Shown piece after piece: positions 20,952 to 32,756 of a stretch of DNA of 64,000 bases. Source of the DNA: Hydractinia symbiolongicarpus (Eukaryota; Cnidaria; Hydrozoa; Anthoathecata; Hydractiniidae); NCBI RefSeq assembly GCF_029227915.1, contig NC_079881.1, positions 17,895,501 through 17,959,500 on the forward strand, written 5' to 3'. Below the pieces are notes generated by a model. The model saw only the letters and a list, made by a program, of their open reading frames with translations. It had not been told where the DNA came from and did no database searches. Position numbers and translations under genes: made by a program. Numbering within the stretch: position 1 is the stretch's first letter; every line of letters begins with the position of its first letter.

Positions 20952-20955
20952 TTAA

Positions 20956-21737
20956 TAAATCTGACACATTTTGTACAAATTAAAAACAAATTGAATGCAA
21001 TCAGAGATTTCACTTGCATTCTTAAAGCGTACTAATTAAAAACAAAACAAAAACCTAGTTAGTCTAAGCCCCACAATGATCCGCAGAGCCTATAATCGCT
21101 TAAAACAGATTCTCTTTTTACAGTTGTGTCTGTCAAACAAAGAGCTTTAACCGTGGTGAAAATTTTTTGAAAACAATGTTGGGCGAGTTCGTTATTTGTG
21201 TTAAAATACCAAGAAGTTGTGCTCTTTCACCATATACATAAAAGAAGCAAATGATGAAGGAATACCTTTTATTGATTGCTTACTGCTTCTTCGATATTTT
21301 TACAATTCTTAAAGTTGGCGCAACGTCATGGCGTATGGCGTGTTTACTGATTTAAATTTTGGTGCACCTCTGCTATGCGGAGTATACCGTGAGAATTATT
21401 GAGATTCTGAAAATTTTTATAAAAAAAATTAAATAAAATCAGCGTAAAGAAATATGACTGAAATTTTTGCACAAAAAGTTTGTTTGTATAGCAGAACAAA
21501 TAAGTGTGGACCGAGATGCTAAAGCTTAAGTCTAGCAAAAAAAGCCAATAAGTGCGCTTTGTACCCCTACTCCTGGATTTTCGCGTCCCTTCTCCTCCAC
21601 ATCTTTTTTTTCAGGTTCTATGTCCGCCCAACTTAAGCAGGCAGAAAGGAATATGCTGTGAACAAAAAACGGTAGTTGGCATATTACAGATATATATTTT
21701 ACACACCTGTAATATGCGTTATATCTTTGTATTATAA
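20956..21737. other. Noncoding sequence
   Basis: No gene recognised. Short ORFs here lack protein-like composition. Confidence 0.35.
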
Positions 21738-22070
21738 CTAATTAGTCGAGAAGGTACGTTGAAAAATTCACTTAGGCAGGTGAACAATGGAAAAATAGGT
21801 TGTTTTAGGCGTTTTTCTGACGTCAGTAGCGCATCAACAAGAAAAAAATCGTGAAGTTTGTTGACTCGTTGCACCTATTCTAAAAAGATTGAAATCCTAA
21901 TCAAAAAATGTTTAAGATCGTGTCCTTTGGATAAACATATAAAATCTACTGACGTCAGCAAAGACCTGTAATGCTAAAGAACAATTTTTATACCCGTTGC
22001 CTTTATCGTATAAATGTTGGAACGCTGATAAAAAAAATGTATTATTTTCTAATTCGCTGCGCTCAACCGA
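21738..22070 (-). mobile_element. Decayed Helitron 3' fragment
   Basis: ATTAGTCGAGAAGG..GTTGAAAAATTCACTTAGGCAGGTGAACAATGG matches in outline the 3' ends at 42992 and 44166 (ACTAGTCGATAA, hairpin, TCCACTTAGGCAG, GGACAATGG), with the CTAG and hairpin both damaged. Further on it retains GGTTGTTTTAG, CTGACGTCAG and the phrase AAAATGTTTAAGATCGTGTCC of that family. No 5' TC end is visible. Confidence 0.65.
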
Positions 22071-22166
22071 AAATAACCTTATTTATTTTCTTATTTTTGT
22101 GACATCCTCAAAAACTGCGACTAGTAGTAATAGTTATGTACGAAAAAGTTAGGGTTGGTAGGTGTT

Positions 22167-23218
22167 TTAAAGGCCTAGATTCCTTATAACATAAATGCTC
22201 TGCGTCGTCCTCCACATAACCATCTTTGGCTGCTCCGAACGCCATCTACCATGTCGTTTAAAAAGACGGTCTGAGACGTCTGCATTTGCCGCTGCTGTTG
22301 CTCCTCCAGCACGTAGGTTGTGGAGTCCAAATCTTGTCCTATCCAATCCGATTGATGCCAGTGCATCGAGTGCATTTTCTCTTGTTGTTGTGTAGCTGAT
22401 TGGGCGGTTTATCTTTATAAAACTTCCGAATTTGTTGTTTGATGTAACTGTGACCGCTCTAAACAGATAGGAATCAGGCTCAGCAGGTACATACTTCATA
22501 TACTCAGTTAAATTATATACTGGGCAGATCCCATTTCCGCAAGCGCTGATGTAAACCCAGTGTCCTTCTCCGTAGATATCTGTTTTGCTTTTCGCTATGA
22601 ACAGTTTCATAAAGCTATTTTTGTAATTGACGTCACATCTTTTCAGATTACTAATTTCCGAAAACCTAAGAAAGCCACAGAATCCCAAGAGAAAGATATT
22701 AAAAGTTCTAAGTTTGTAAAGGTTAACAGCTTCGCTTTTAACAAGTTGTTTATGTAATGCGTGCAAATGTTCAACCGTAATTATGTCTTTCTTGCGAGTT
22801 TGATGTTGTAGTAGGCGTTTAGCGGCTTCGAGCATATTTTTGGTAGAGTGTGGTCGCATGGGTTTTTGTAGCCTGTCAAATTGTGAAAATACTGGATAGC
22901 GTAGAATGCGATTTCGATTTTAGGATAAGAATTGTTCATTTGGGTTAGGTTAAGTATGTACAACACTGTTAGCGGTAGAGCTGGTATTTTTGATACAGAA
23001 TATTTTTGACACCATATATTCCATGAATTAAAAGAATAATAGTACGTTTTAATCGTGTTATTCGCCCTTGAATTTAAGATATATTCTGGTAGATCTTCTG
23101 CTAAATGCCTCGAAGTTTCGTTTTCCAAATGTTGCGTAAAATGACTTGCAAAGAGTTCTAAAATGTAAAGAACATTGCCTATTAATTTTAAGAGTTTGTG
23201 TGTGTCCAGTGACTGCAT
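22167..23218 (-). pseudogene. DIRS tyrosine recombinase (two frames)
   Basis: The N-terminal SAM-like DNA-binding part is read at 23218-22781 (DLPEYILNSRANNTIKTYYY, FNSWNIWCQKY). The catalytic part follows in another frame at 22859-22167. There one sees the first Arg in FCGFLRFSEISNLKR, the H-x-x-R box in FGLHNLRAGGATAAAN, a second His in KRHGRW, and a Tyr near the end in QSIYVIRNLGL. These are the R..HxxR..H..Y signature of the family. The two halves overlap at about 22781-22859 but differ in frame, so one indel separates them. Confidence 0.8.
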
Positions 23219-23402
23219 GTTACCGTCGCTGTCCCTGTGGATTCGGTTTATGTAAATTGCAGTTTGAAAGCTATTATTTTGCTTTTAAAATGCTTTGAAC
23301 CTATGGCGGATTTTTTGCACTCTCCTTGAGTAACGCATAAATTGGGATTGTCAAAGATCCTGAAGTTTTTAATAAATTTATGGAAGTCCCCTGTTGAATC
23401 AA

Positions 23403-24250
23403 TTAAAAATGGCCAAAACGCTGCCAAAGGCCAGTATGGGGCCACCAGTGTGCCGAAGCTTTACAGGTCTGCATGTGTTTTAAAACCTTTGATATAGTTT
23501 GAATCGGGGGCACGAGTAAATTATTTTCGTTTTCCCACGAGGTATTAAAGGCGTTTACGCATTCAGTTTCCGGACAATAAGATTTTGAGTTGAACCTGCC
23601 CACCTTTTTGTTTTCGTCATTAGCAAACCTATCTTCGGTGAATGGACCCCAGAGCCTGTTTAGGTATTCGAAAAAGCTTTTTGTGATTTCCCAATTGTCC
23701 GTGCCCGTATAACGACTTAATTTATCAGCGTATTGAATTGGTTTTTTGGGACCCATTCGACATTAATCTATTTTTTGTTTCTTACAAATATTAAAAATAT
23801 TTTCTGCCAATATCTGTAAGTTTTTCTTTGAGCTGCCTCTTTTTATTATACAATGGCTTGCCTAATTATCTGTCTATCTTAATTATCAGTACTTCGTTGT
23901 TGCATAAAACTGATTTTAATGATTGTAGCGAATGTTGTATAGCGTATAGCTCTCTCCACGTGGAGTGCATTATGCTTTCCGTTAGAGTGAAATTCTTAAT
24001 AGAAATATGCATTCTATTCTTGTGCCACGTGTGTGCATCCAGCCCTGTATCGCTCGCATCAGAACAAACGATTAACCAGGGAGTATTTCCCCGTGTCATT
24101 GGTCTCTGTGTGTTTTAGCAGATTGTTCTTGCAAAAGAACAGTTCTTTCACAGATTCTGAAGCGTGCGACATGTTCATTCGGGAGTCCCATGATATTCGC
24201 GGTTCAATAAGATAATAAACTCGTCCAATTTTCAGTTGGGCCAAATTGCC
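23403..24250 (-). pseudogene. DIRS RNase H-like region, fragmented
   Basis: Short open segments flank this stretch. SDASDTGLDAHTWH at about 24060 has the RNase H-type 'DASD.G' start. STWRELYAIQHSLQSLK at about 23930 gives the W-R-E-L helix. KPIQYADKLSRYTGTDNWEI at about 23740 is the post-RNase H 'N..AD.LSR..D..DW' motif. Frame changes separate them. The motifs match the RT-linked RNase H of DIRS elements. Confidence 0.7.
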
Positions 24251-25120
24251 TATAACAAATGGATATGATTTTTCCACAAAATTTTGCTAATTGTCGTGCG
24301 GACGTGTACGGTAGGGAATCAAGAATGAATTGTAAACTAGAAAGAGTAGAAATTAATCGCTGCGAAGGTATAGAAAAAAGTTTTTTCTTCAGATCTAGAT
24401 TAATGCCGAGCCATGTCATGTTTGAGTGGGACTCCACAGAGATTTTTCGTTGTTTGCGACAAACCCAGATTTCTTAAGCGAGTCTTGGACGAAGTTTGAC
24501 GCCCTCAGAGTCGATTCATAGGTATTGCTTGTGCCAGCGCCGTCATCAATAAAACATGCAAATTTTATAGCATGTTCTCGCCGGTGTTTTACGAAGACTC
24601 GCATTGTTTTGGTGAAAATAAAGGGGGCAGAAGAGAGACCAAACGGTAGGACTGTAAAAACAAAATACCTTTTTTGGCCATTTGTTACCCAAGAGAATCC
24701 TAAATATTTTTGATGCTCTGGAGCAATTTCTATGTGATGACAGCCTTGTTTTATGTCAAATTTAAACATGAAACCATTATCCTCAACAAATTCTCCGAAA
24801 ATATTCCAATAATTGAATGTGGTTTTTTGTTTGTACACGTGTTTGTTTACATGTCTCAGGTCAAGAATAAGTCTCTTTTTATTTTTGGACGAACTAACGC
24901 TCAGTGGATTAACCACGTGTGGCTCAGTAGCCATCTCTTTTATTCTTACGGTTTTAAGTAACTCGTGTAATTCCTTATTTACAAAATCTTCATTGTCAAG
25001 AGCCGAACAGTTGTTTTATAAAGAAGCCTTTTTAGGGGTGGTGAAAAAGGGAAGTTCACTTAAAAGTACGGGTAACGAGGTTGAGAAATGGACATCACAC
25101 GTTTGGAGGAACAGACTCGC
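24250..25120 (-). pseudogene. DIRS reverse transcriptase
   Basis: The longest open part (24934-24416, 172 residues) carries RT blocks: VVNPLSVSSSKNKKRLILDL with the R-L-I-L-D-L-R-H-V-N motif, FMFKFDIKQGCHHIEI (first catalytic Asp), LPFGLSSAPFIFTK, and FACFIDDGAGT as the F-x-D-D box. Upstream (to about 25120) it continues as SALDNEDFVNKELHELL, and downstream as HVTWLGINLDLKK in other frames. The catalytic residues survive but the frame does not. Confidence 0.8.
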
Positions 25121-25129
25121 AATTTTTTA

Positions 25130-25870
25130 TTGTGAAATTTCAACTATTTCTCATATAACGATATAAAAAAGGTTGCGTTAAAGCTCCTGAGCAATAGGTC
25201 TTTTTTAATTAGCGCAACCATATTTAATTTTTAACGCAAGTGGTGCAAGTTGGACTTTGAACCCTTCGTTCTCGGTAACGAATCATACAAGAAACACTAA
25301 AATGGGGCGGCTCTTTTAAGAGATTTATCGCCTATCCTTGAACGTCCCCGTTTACATCCTAACCCCCCAGACCTCATGTCGTATTGTAATTTCCAAATAC
25401 GCCTTTGAAATGGCATGTTTTAAAAAATACAATTTTGCTACAAAACAAGGTTTAAGAGACTTAAAATACAATGTTGATATACAAAAATAAGCAAAAACAT
25501 CAAGGTAAACAGGAAATGTCTTTAAAGAGCTTCTTCATTTTAGGACTGTCTGTAGGCTTCTCTACGGAGAACAGAAGGTTAAAGTCTAACTTGCTCCACT
25601 TGCGGGAAAATTAAATATGGCTGCAAGAATTCCGAAATGGCGTATAGGAGTCTAGTTCGTTAGAACTTTGAGTTTGAGAATTTTTAATTAAGACCAAGAA
25701 TTTGTTAAATTGAAGTCATTCGTAGATCTAGAAAAAATAATAACGCAATTGGAGAGTGTTGGTTTGTGAAGAAGGAGGTGACGATGAGTTCCAGCTACCA
25801 ACAATATTGGATGGTGGAAAAGTGGTGTCGTTTGAGGTAGAAAAAAATATAAATAATTAATTTAATTATT
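25130..25870. other. Noncoding sequence
   Basis: No gene recognised. Contains GC-richer islands near 25330-25380 and short ORFs only. Confidence 0.35.
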
Positions 25871-26110
25871 TAACCCTGTTCGTACCTATTCTCTCCTCTT
25901 CCTCCAAACTTTTTAATAACTTCTGAAGTGTACCGCGGTTGAAACTTGGTGACATTTCCACATTTTTAGCTAGCAAGTTTCAGTTCTGGATATGACGTCA
26001 CATCTGCTGGGTGGTTACTGTTTAATAGATGGTCGGATAAAAATTTTAACTGAATATCCTTATTAAAAATTTCCAAAGCTGTATTTTTATGCATTTATTA
26101 AGTTACCCAT
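25871..26110. repeat. Fragment related to the TTAA MITE
   Basis: Begins TTAACCCTGTTCGTACC, comparable to the TTAACCCTATTCGGTCC end at 20218, and shares a downstream ATGACGTCACAT stretch and the TTTTTAATAACTTCTG phrase. The other end was not found. Confidence 0.45.
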
Positions 26111-26542
26111 CTAACGGTTACCTGCATGAGTTTTCCTTATTCTAAAGTTTTATTTTCCACGGCCTGAATAAAATAAAAATGAGAAACTTCTGAATATGTT
26201 AGTAAGTAAAAGTATGCTCCAACTTTTTAACTTTCTTTTGTATTCTGTTTAAACCTGTTATATACCATTTTTTCTCTTTGAACCAGCCAAACAGTAATTT
26301 ATTCTTAAAGGAAGAAATAGAAGGCCTGGCTACGAGCTTTGTATTTTTGAAATATATGTTCTTTAAAAGAAGAATTGTATAAAAAAGCAAAGCAATTTAA
26401 AATCTGCAACACGATATTCTAGATAATACAAAGCTAAGATTACTAACATCTGGATATGTTTGTGTTTGTACTCCTCTTGTTTAAAATAAAGAACATTTTT
26501 ATGGTTCTCTAAGTTCAGTGCTCTTAGAGAAAGGCCTTATAT

Positions 26543-26629
26543 CAACCTCGTCCCCAAGGTCTTGTGGGCCCTGAGCCTTATTACGGAATCAATTTTATCA
26601 ACCAGGAAAAGACCCTCGGAACGAGGTTG
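26543..26629. repeat. Short foldback MITE with CAACCTCGT ends
   Basis: CAACCTCGTCCCCAAGGTCTT at 26543 is mirrored by AAGACCCTCGGAACGAGGTTG ending at 26629, an imperfect inverted repeat of about 21 bp around an 87-bp unit. Related single ends (GAGAACGGGGTTG near 27225, GGGATCGAGGTTG near 29107) lie nearby, suggesting a dispersed family. Confidence 0.6.
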
Positions 26630-26829
26630 GCATTATGTTACGAAAGCTGATATTTTAAATCACTATAACCGAATAATGTCACTTTCGCTTTTAGAATGTT
26701 TCGTATTATGCGACTAAGAAGAAAAGGACGAGCTATAATGGTATGATTTTTCTTCAAATATTTTTATTTAATACTTATACAGCTTTTTTTTGTATTCATG
26801 TAAGTCAATATGTACATATGCCTTATTCA

Positions 26830-27100
26830 GGTTTGAATTGTCCATTCTTGGAAAGAATGGAGGAGGATAATTGGGTAAGAAAGTGTAGAGACTTGATAGT
26901 TCCTGGGGCAAAGCCCAGAGGCAGACCGAGAAAGACTTGGCAGGAGGTTATATAAGGGCAGACTTATACAGAGGAAGTTGAGTTTAGATCTAACACAGTC
27001 TAGATCAGATTGGAAGAGGGTCATTAATATACAACGTCCAACCCATGCTAGCATGGAAAACGGACGTTAACCTGAGAATGATGATGAATGATGATGATTC
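26830..27100 (+). pseudogene. 3' remnant of a non-LTR retrotransposon
   Basis: FLERMEEDNWVRKCRDL, then GRPRKTWQEV and, after frame breaks, the phrase RPTHASME (out of frame) match the last residues of many invertebrate LINE ORF2 proteins. The tail ends in an ATGATGATGAATGATGATGAT run, the usual 3' tail of such insertions. Only the last roughly 270 bp are present, a typical 5' truncation. Confidence 0.7.
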
Positions 27101-28089
27101 ACAGTTTTTCAAGGAAAGTTTAAAGTTTCAATTGCATCAAAAATACTAGACAAATAACTTTTAAGATTTTTACTTTTTAAGATGTCGCAACCTCATTTCC
27201 AGTAAATAGTTTTAAGGGGAAAAGCCCTGAGAACGGGGTTGTGGCTTTCTTGTATTATTTATCCCCCTGAAAATTATCCTTTTTTTTTTGAAATTCTTAA
27301 CTTTGTCATGAACATATTTTTTACAAATTTTTGGAATTTGATAAAACAAACACAGACATAAAATACACCAAACACGATAACTAAAGTCACGTTATTATAC
27401 CCTCCTATCCTATGTATATATATTTTAGTTAAGAAAACAAGATAAGTGCTGTATATTTTTTTGAAACAAACTCTTAGGGGCGTTTTAAAATGGATGGATG
27501 AGAATTAATCTTTATTAAAGCAGGCCTAGGTGCTTATTCGAGGAGAAGTTCGATCAAGGTGGCTGTAATAATTGATTCCTAAAATGTGCGGGTGATACTG
27601 TTGACAAATATTAAAGTTAACATTCTAATTTTGAAATTCGACAGTACTTCTCTTATAACAATAAACTAACTTTACTAACTTCATTAACGTTATTGCTTGC
27701 TCTCAGTAAATTGATTATAAGTTTAAATGCACTTGCAGCTATAGTTAAAACTAAAATAGAAGAACACATCAAAAGGGATACTAATTCACCTATCTTTAAA
27801 CATCTTCATTCTAATATAATAACATTTATTTAAAAATAATAGAAAACACTAAAACAAAGGTAATTAAAGAATTGAAGAAGCCCTTCATATCCAATGTAAA
27901 AAAAGCTTGATCTTAATTCTAAAATTGCTCACTTGGCACTTTCTTTTTCTACCTCACTGTGTTATTTTTTCCTTTTTACTCACCTTTTTTGCTGTCCTTA
28001 TTCTTTCTCCGGTGTTAAATATTTCTTGAGTTCCAAAGAGTTTTACAAAAAGGTGAAAAATGCTGTTCTACTATAGTACATAAAATATT
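27101..28089. other. Noncoding sequence
   Basis: AT-rich sequence with no ORF or element end that I can support, apart from a CCCTGAGAACGGGGTTG repeat end at about 27220. Confidence 0.35.
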
Positions 28090-28353
28090 CTTCGTTGTCT
28101 TGAGTCAAAGATCTCATTTCTGATGTTTACTAATAAGTTCATCTAAAATCTACTTATTTTCCATCCCATATTACCTTGAAAATCCCATAATAATTTTTCT
28201 GGAAAGATATATATAGATACTTAGTTGTGAGATATAGTTATTTATTGGTTATTATAGTAGTTACTTCAGTAGATTTTGAATTTAAAAATATTTTGTTCTT
28301 GCTTAAAATTATTTTCTGGCCGACACAAAATAATCTTTCTTCGACTCTCCTTT
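28090..28353 (+). repeat. Repeat copy, sister of 30750-31014
   Basis: The right end TTCGACTCTCC and preceding phrases (TTAGTTGTGAGATATAGTTATTT, TAGTTACTTCAGTAGATTTT, GCTTAAAATTATTTTCTGGCCGACACAAAA) match 30750-31014 in order and orientation with many substitutions. It is an old copy of the same MITE family. Confidence 0.65.
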
Positions 28354-28489
28354 AAAGCTTAACTCCCACTTCACAAAAAGTTCATCTTATTCTGTATATA
28401 TTATGTTGAGAATTTGTAATTTAACATTTATTAAGTAAAATTTGAAATAATAAAGCTACTATAAAGCCACATTTTCTTGTGTTTACAGC

Positions 28490-29900
28490 ATGCTTCCTTC
28501 TCGAAAGCCACCATTTTGTGATAAATTTTTTTTCGGATTAAACCCAGTTTGACGTCATCTCCCGGATGGCAAAAAAAGGCCCCCTGAACATGTTGCCGCA
28601 AAACAATAACTCAGAGAAAAAGAGGAAGAGTAAAATATTGCAACTAAGATTAGTTTTGTTAATAATTATAAAATGTGTTTTTGTGCTATGGCTTTTTGCA
28701 ATAAGAATAATAGAAGTAGCGCTGGAAAGCATTCCTTTGCCAGTCTTCCAACAGGCAAGAAAAAACGAGCTGCGTGTACTCATTAACAGAGTCGATACCC
28801 TTTCAAAGTCGAGTTTTAATCACTTTTGATCAACGTTGGCAAAAAAGGCTTTGGTAATTCTAAATCTATGTCTACTTGTCTCTGCATTAGGCCATATGAA
28901 AATTCTGGTATAGGTGTTCGCTCTTCTACGTTGCGTCTAAGACTTTTCTATTATATTGTGGTACACTAGGCAGGGGTTTTACAGGATTTTATTTTGTTCT
29001 GCGCGCGTTGTTGATTCTTCTTTCTTTTTTTTCTTTTTTCCTTTTTATATTAATTTATTTTTCGTGTCGCGTTTCATTCTCATATCAAAGAACGCTATAG
29101 GCCCTGGGATCGAGGTTGCTTGAATTGTTATTATAATAAGGGTTCTTTCTATGTTTACTTCCGCATGGTGATTATTATTAACGCTGCCAGTAGTCTAGTC
29201 ATAAAATGAATTTTTCCGCAAATCTTCTAAATTAAAAACGCTTTCCGTGTCTAACTCCTCTAACCAACACAAACTCTTAGGGATTACAGCGCGGCATTTT
29301 TTGAAAGAGTAAAATAAAATGTCGCCCGCCATGGTTTGCTCTGATAGCCCTAAATAGCTTCTTTTTCACTTTAAAATACACTTTCCGGCGCCGCGACCCG
29401 TCTCCTGTGGGCATTGAAGTCTCTACACAAGTCAGAAAGAGCCAATCTCGTTTTGAGAGCATCGGAATAGCTAAAAAGGCCACGGTTCATAACTAAGCTA
29501 TATTGCTTCCACTTCCATTCTCATCCTCATAACAGCTTTCCCAGCTAGAGTCTGATTCACTGTCAGGTTTTGTAGACTTTTTGATGGCCGAAACTTCAAA
29601 ACTAAGAAAGCCCACAATTTTTTCACGGAAACTCAGTTTTAAAAAGGGAAGTAAAAAACAAGTGTTTACTTATCCTCAGTATATACCTGTTACAAACTCA
29701 TCTTCAGTACCCGTTACAAATGTTGAAAAAAACAACAACCGCTTTTTCATATATAAAACCGCTTTGTATATATAAAAACATGGGCCAACGGCAGAGTCAG
29801 CGAAATTATCATCCGGGAGTTGACGTCACAAGCCCTCCCGCGAGGGAATTTATTTACAATCGGGACACAAGATGGCGACTGACACGAAGTTTCTTCTTCA
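28490..29900. repeat. Region bounded by diverged inverted repeats
   Basis: TTCTCGAAAGCCACCATTTTGTG .. GACGTCATCTCCCGGATGG (28498-28571) is mirrored by CATCCGGGAGTTGACGTCA .. ACAAGATGGCGACTGACACG (29811-29885). The interior carries short ORFs of no recognisable family (for example at 28566-28829 and 29277-29483) and looks like a MITE or a decayed DNA transposon of about 1.4 kb. Confidence 0.5.
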
Positions 29901-30110
29901 GCTAATATTTTACAACTTCAACAACGAATATCTTGCGAACAAATCAAAATAAGTCCAAAAAAAAATTTTTTTTCGTTATTAGTACAATATTTTGAGTTGA
30001 TTTTCGAATACGTTTTTTAAAGTGGCAGGTAAGCTTTAACTGCAAATCATGCACAAAAATAAAAAACTAAGTCTGGTTAGCCAGGCTGGAAAAATTACAT
30101 AAATTATAGA

Positions 30111-31014
30111 GGAGAGGCGAACAGCGCAGCAGGCACGGCTGCTGATTGAAAATTCATGATGCCAGAGTTAATTTCAAATACCAGATACGCTGGTCTGGAA
30201 TGTTTCGTAAAACATCTGTTCATAGGAGTTTGTTACAAAATACTATTTTTTCTTTCATCCATGAATGTGAGTTATTTTATAGTTCAGTATTTTTACACAT
30301 TTGCAAAACTGGTGGTTATATTCAGAAACAATATTAGATCTTTTTCTGTATTGCGATGGCAACGCATCGATGATCACACTGTTTTATCAAAAATAATAAA
30401 CAAGACAAAAGTTATAGATCAAATAAGCCACAATGTTGAAAAACACGACCAAAATATTTATATTTTTATTACTGAACTAATTTATGAGTAAACATAAAGA
30501 AAATAAAGATTTGTAAACAAAGCTGAGACCGTTGTACGTTCGATTTGTTGTTGCAAGTTTCCGGTCTGTGCATTTATCGAATTAGGCGCCATTTCATCAC
30601 AACAAACTTCAGTGTTCGAAGCTGGGAGTATGTTGTGAAAAAGCGAATCAAATTACATATTATTATTGGCAATGACAGATGTTTACAAAGTTCCAAGAAG
30701 TATTAACGGTTATAAAATGCCGGAATTACGATTGTGTGTAAAATATTTTGGGTTATCTTCAGTTAAAGACCTTATTTTTATGTTTTGGTAAGTACATCTT
30801 AAAATTGCTTCTTCTTGCTACATAGAGCCATGAAAACTTAGTAAAATTGTTGCTTGTAGGGAATATATATATTCAGTTATGAAACATAGTTATTTGTGTT
30901 TAGTTTGAGTAGTTATTTCATTAGATTTTGGGATTTAGAAGTTCCTTAATTTTTGCTTCCTAGCTTAAAATTTATTTTGTGGCTGCCACAAAAAAGTTTT
31001 TTGTTCGCCTCTCC
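30111..31014. mobile_element. MITE with GGAGAGGCGAACA termini
   Basis: GGAGAGGCGAACA at 30111-30123 is perfectly inverted at 31002-31014. The 904-bp interior is AT-rich without a convincing ORF. A clean target duplication was not identified. A diverged partial copy lies at 28090-28353. Confidence 0.65.
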
Positions 31015-31244
31015 TTTAAGGTGGTAGTCCCTTTTAAAAATCGGAATTTTTTTTTTTACATAATTAGTTACGAAAGGTTATTTTTAGACTATATACCCAT
31101 AATTTTTCTGTTATAACACACTTGTCACGATTTTATAGCTAAAATACTATTTGTTTCACCAAAAATATTCAGCCTCAACGATTCCTTTTTAAATTAAAAT
31201 CATGTATGATTAATTAGTTCTGCCGAATATAGTTTACGGGTGAA

Positions 31245-31576
31245 TTTCCACTTGCGCATTTTTTTTGCCTCGGATCGGAACGGAACGGAAATCCGTTTCA
31301 TTACCGATCAAAGAAATGCAGCTGCACGATCATGTTATGTTCTACCAATTCTTTCGTATGAATCCCAGTAAATATGAAGAATTGTTACGTCAAGTTAATC
31401 CAGAACTAGTAAAATCCTCAGAAAAAATGGAGCCTATTGGCCCAAGTGAAAGACTCTGTGTCATCCTGTGTTTTTTTATTGTCACCGGAGATTCGCAGAA
31501 GACCATAGCGTCGAGCTTTCGAATCAGTCCTACGTCTATAAGAAGAATTATATACGAAACTACAGGAGCAATTTAG
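31245..31576 (+). pseudogene. PIF/Harbinger transposase N-terminal fragment
   Basis: A frame of about 100 residues reads YQFFRMNPSKYEELLRQV, then GPSERLCVILCFFIVTGDSQ and IASSFRISPTSIRRIIYETTGAI. This matches the helical domain before the DDE core in Harbinger transposases (compare SITPAELVCVALRYLATG in the intact copy at 8220). It stops at 31576, before any catalytic residue. It is clearly a different subfamily from the element at 7757-10869. Confidence 0.8.
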
Positions 31577-31836
31577 CGAGTTCTGACGTCTCTCTAAGTC
31601 TACACGCTTGCGAAATTGTACAGAAAGAAGTGGCTTAATAATAAAAGAGAAACGCTAATAACAACAAAGATGGCGCATTTTGTAGAAATTTAAGACGATT
31701 TTCATTATGCTACACTGCACGAGCTTTAACTTTCGATAGCACTTTCGTTTTACTTTAAATTTTCAGACATGCTTGGTGAACCATGCAGCCATGATACGGT
31801 GTGCGGAAATCTTTTTATTCGGTATATTTTTCTTTT

Positions 31837-32174
31837 AAAGGGGCTACGGAACGGCTGTTGGTTTTCGACTTTAGTGACTTACACGAAAGTCGAGCTGATG
31901 GCGATGAAAAACAAACTGGCTATTTTTCCGACATGTATGTAATTTACAGACTCAAACATATAGATATATCTAGAATTTTTATCTTCTTCAGCCTTGTTTT
32001 CATCCAGAATGAGTCTCGCTGAAATATTTCTTTGTAATATACTTTTCGAAAAAAAATATTGAACCAGCGAGCAAAGTGCGCTGGTCTCTTCATTGCGCAA
32101 AACGCGTTTTGCCGGATTTTTAGTATGTGCGTGGGACGGAATGTGAGTATTTTAACCAGTTCGTAGCCCCTTTC
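31837..32174. repeat. Small MITE with AAAGGGGCTACG ends
   Basis: TAAAGGGGCTACGGAACGG at about 31836 is inverted as CCAGTTCGTAGCCCCTTTCA ending near 32174, giving a 338-bp unit with imperfect terminal repeats. The interior contains no convincing ORF. Confidence 0.55.
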
Positions 32175-32756
32175 ACAACGTTCGAGGCAGCAGGGGATGC
32201 TAACAAAGAATCTTTTGAAAAAAACAAAAGGCTATTGTTAAAAAAATATGAATGAACAAAAAAACTCCGCCCACCGTTTTAACAGGGTTAACCCAAGGTT
32301 CATTTAAAAACAGAAGCTGATCAAAAATCACGAGATTGTAAAAAGTTAGAGCTCGTAGAAGCCGATTTTTTTCTGGTTTATTATACATTTTTAAATAGAA
32401 TTTTCTGCTAACTCTGCAATTTTGGTGTTATAATCATTTGATTATCTATTAAGGCCTATATGTTTAGGAAATAATAAAAAAATGGTATAAATAAAACACT
32501 GAGTAAATAATTCAGCTATTTGGACAGCTAAAAAAGGGTTACTGCCACCATAACTGGAGATTTCGTTGCAACAAAGCAAGCTCTTAGCTATCTGATTGTC
32601 TTGTTTCCCATGCTATCAAACCATATGTTTTATGAGAGATCGTTATAATTTAATTTTGACGCAAGATTTTTTTCCTGCATGAACGGTTTGATTTTCTTTG
32701 GTTAAAAAATACATTATGTATAAATTCCAATATAGGTTCAATATTCATTATAATTA
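32175..32756. other. Noncoding sequence
   Basis: AT-rich. No gene or element recognised. Confidence 0.35.

Larger units (their letters stand above)
22150..25130 (-). mobile_element. Decayed DIRS-type (tyrosine recombinase) retrotransposon
   Basis: On the minus strand, reverse transcriptase (about 25120-24250), an RNase H-like region (about 24250-23400) and a tyrosine recombinase (23218-22167) follow one another in the order seen in DIRS elements, which use a recombinase instead of a DDE integrase. Frames change several times between segments. Split direct or inverted terminal repeats of the DIRS type were not located. Confidence 0.8.

Noticed and set aside
28566-28829. 87-codon plus-strand ORF with a hydrophobic stretch
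   Set aside because: Starts in the middle of an inverted-repeat element and has no family signature. More likely chance in a MITE.
29277-29483. 68-codon minus-strand ORF
   Set aside because: Inside the same inverted-repeat-bounded region, low complexity at its end, nothing recognisable.
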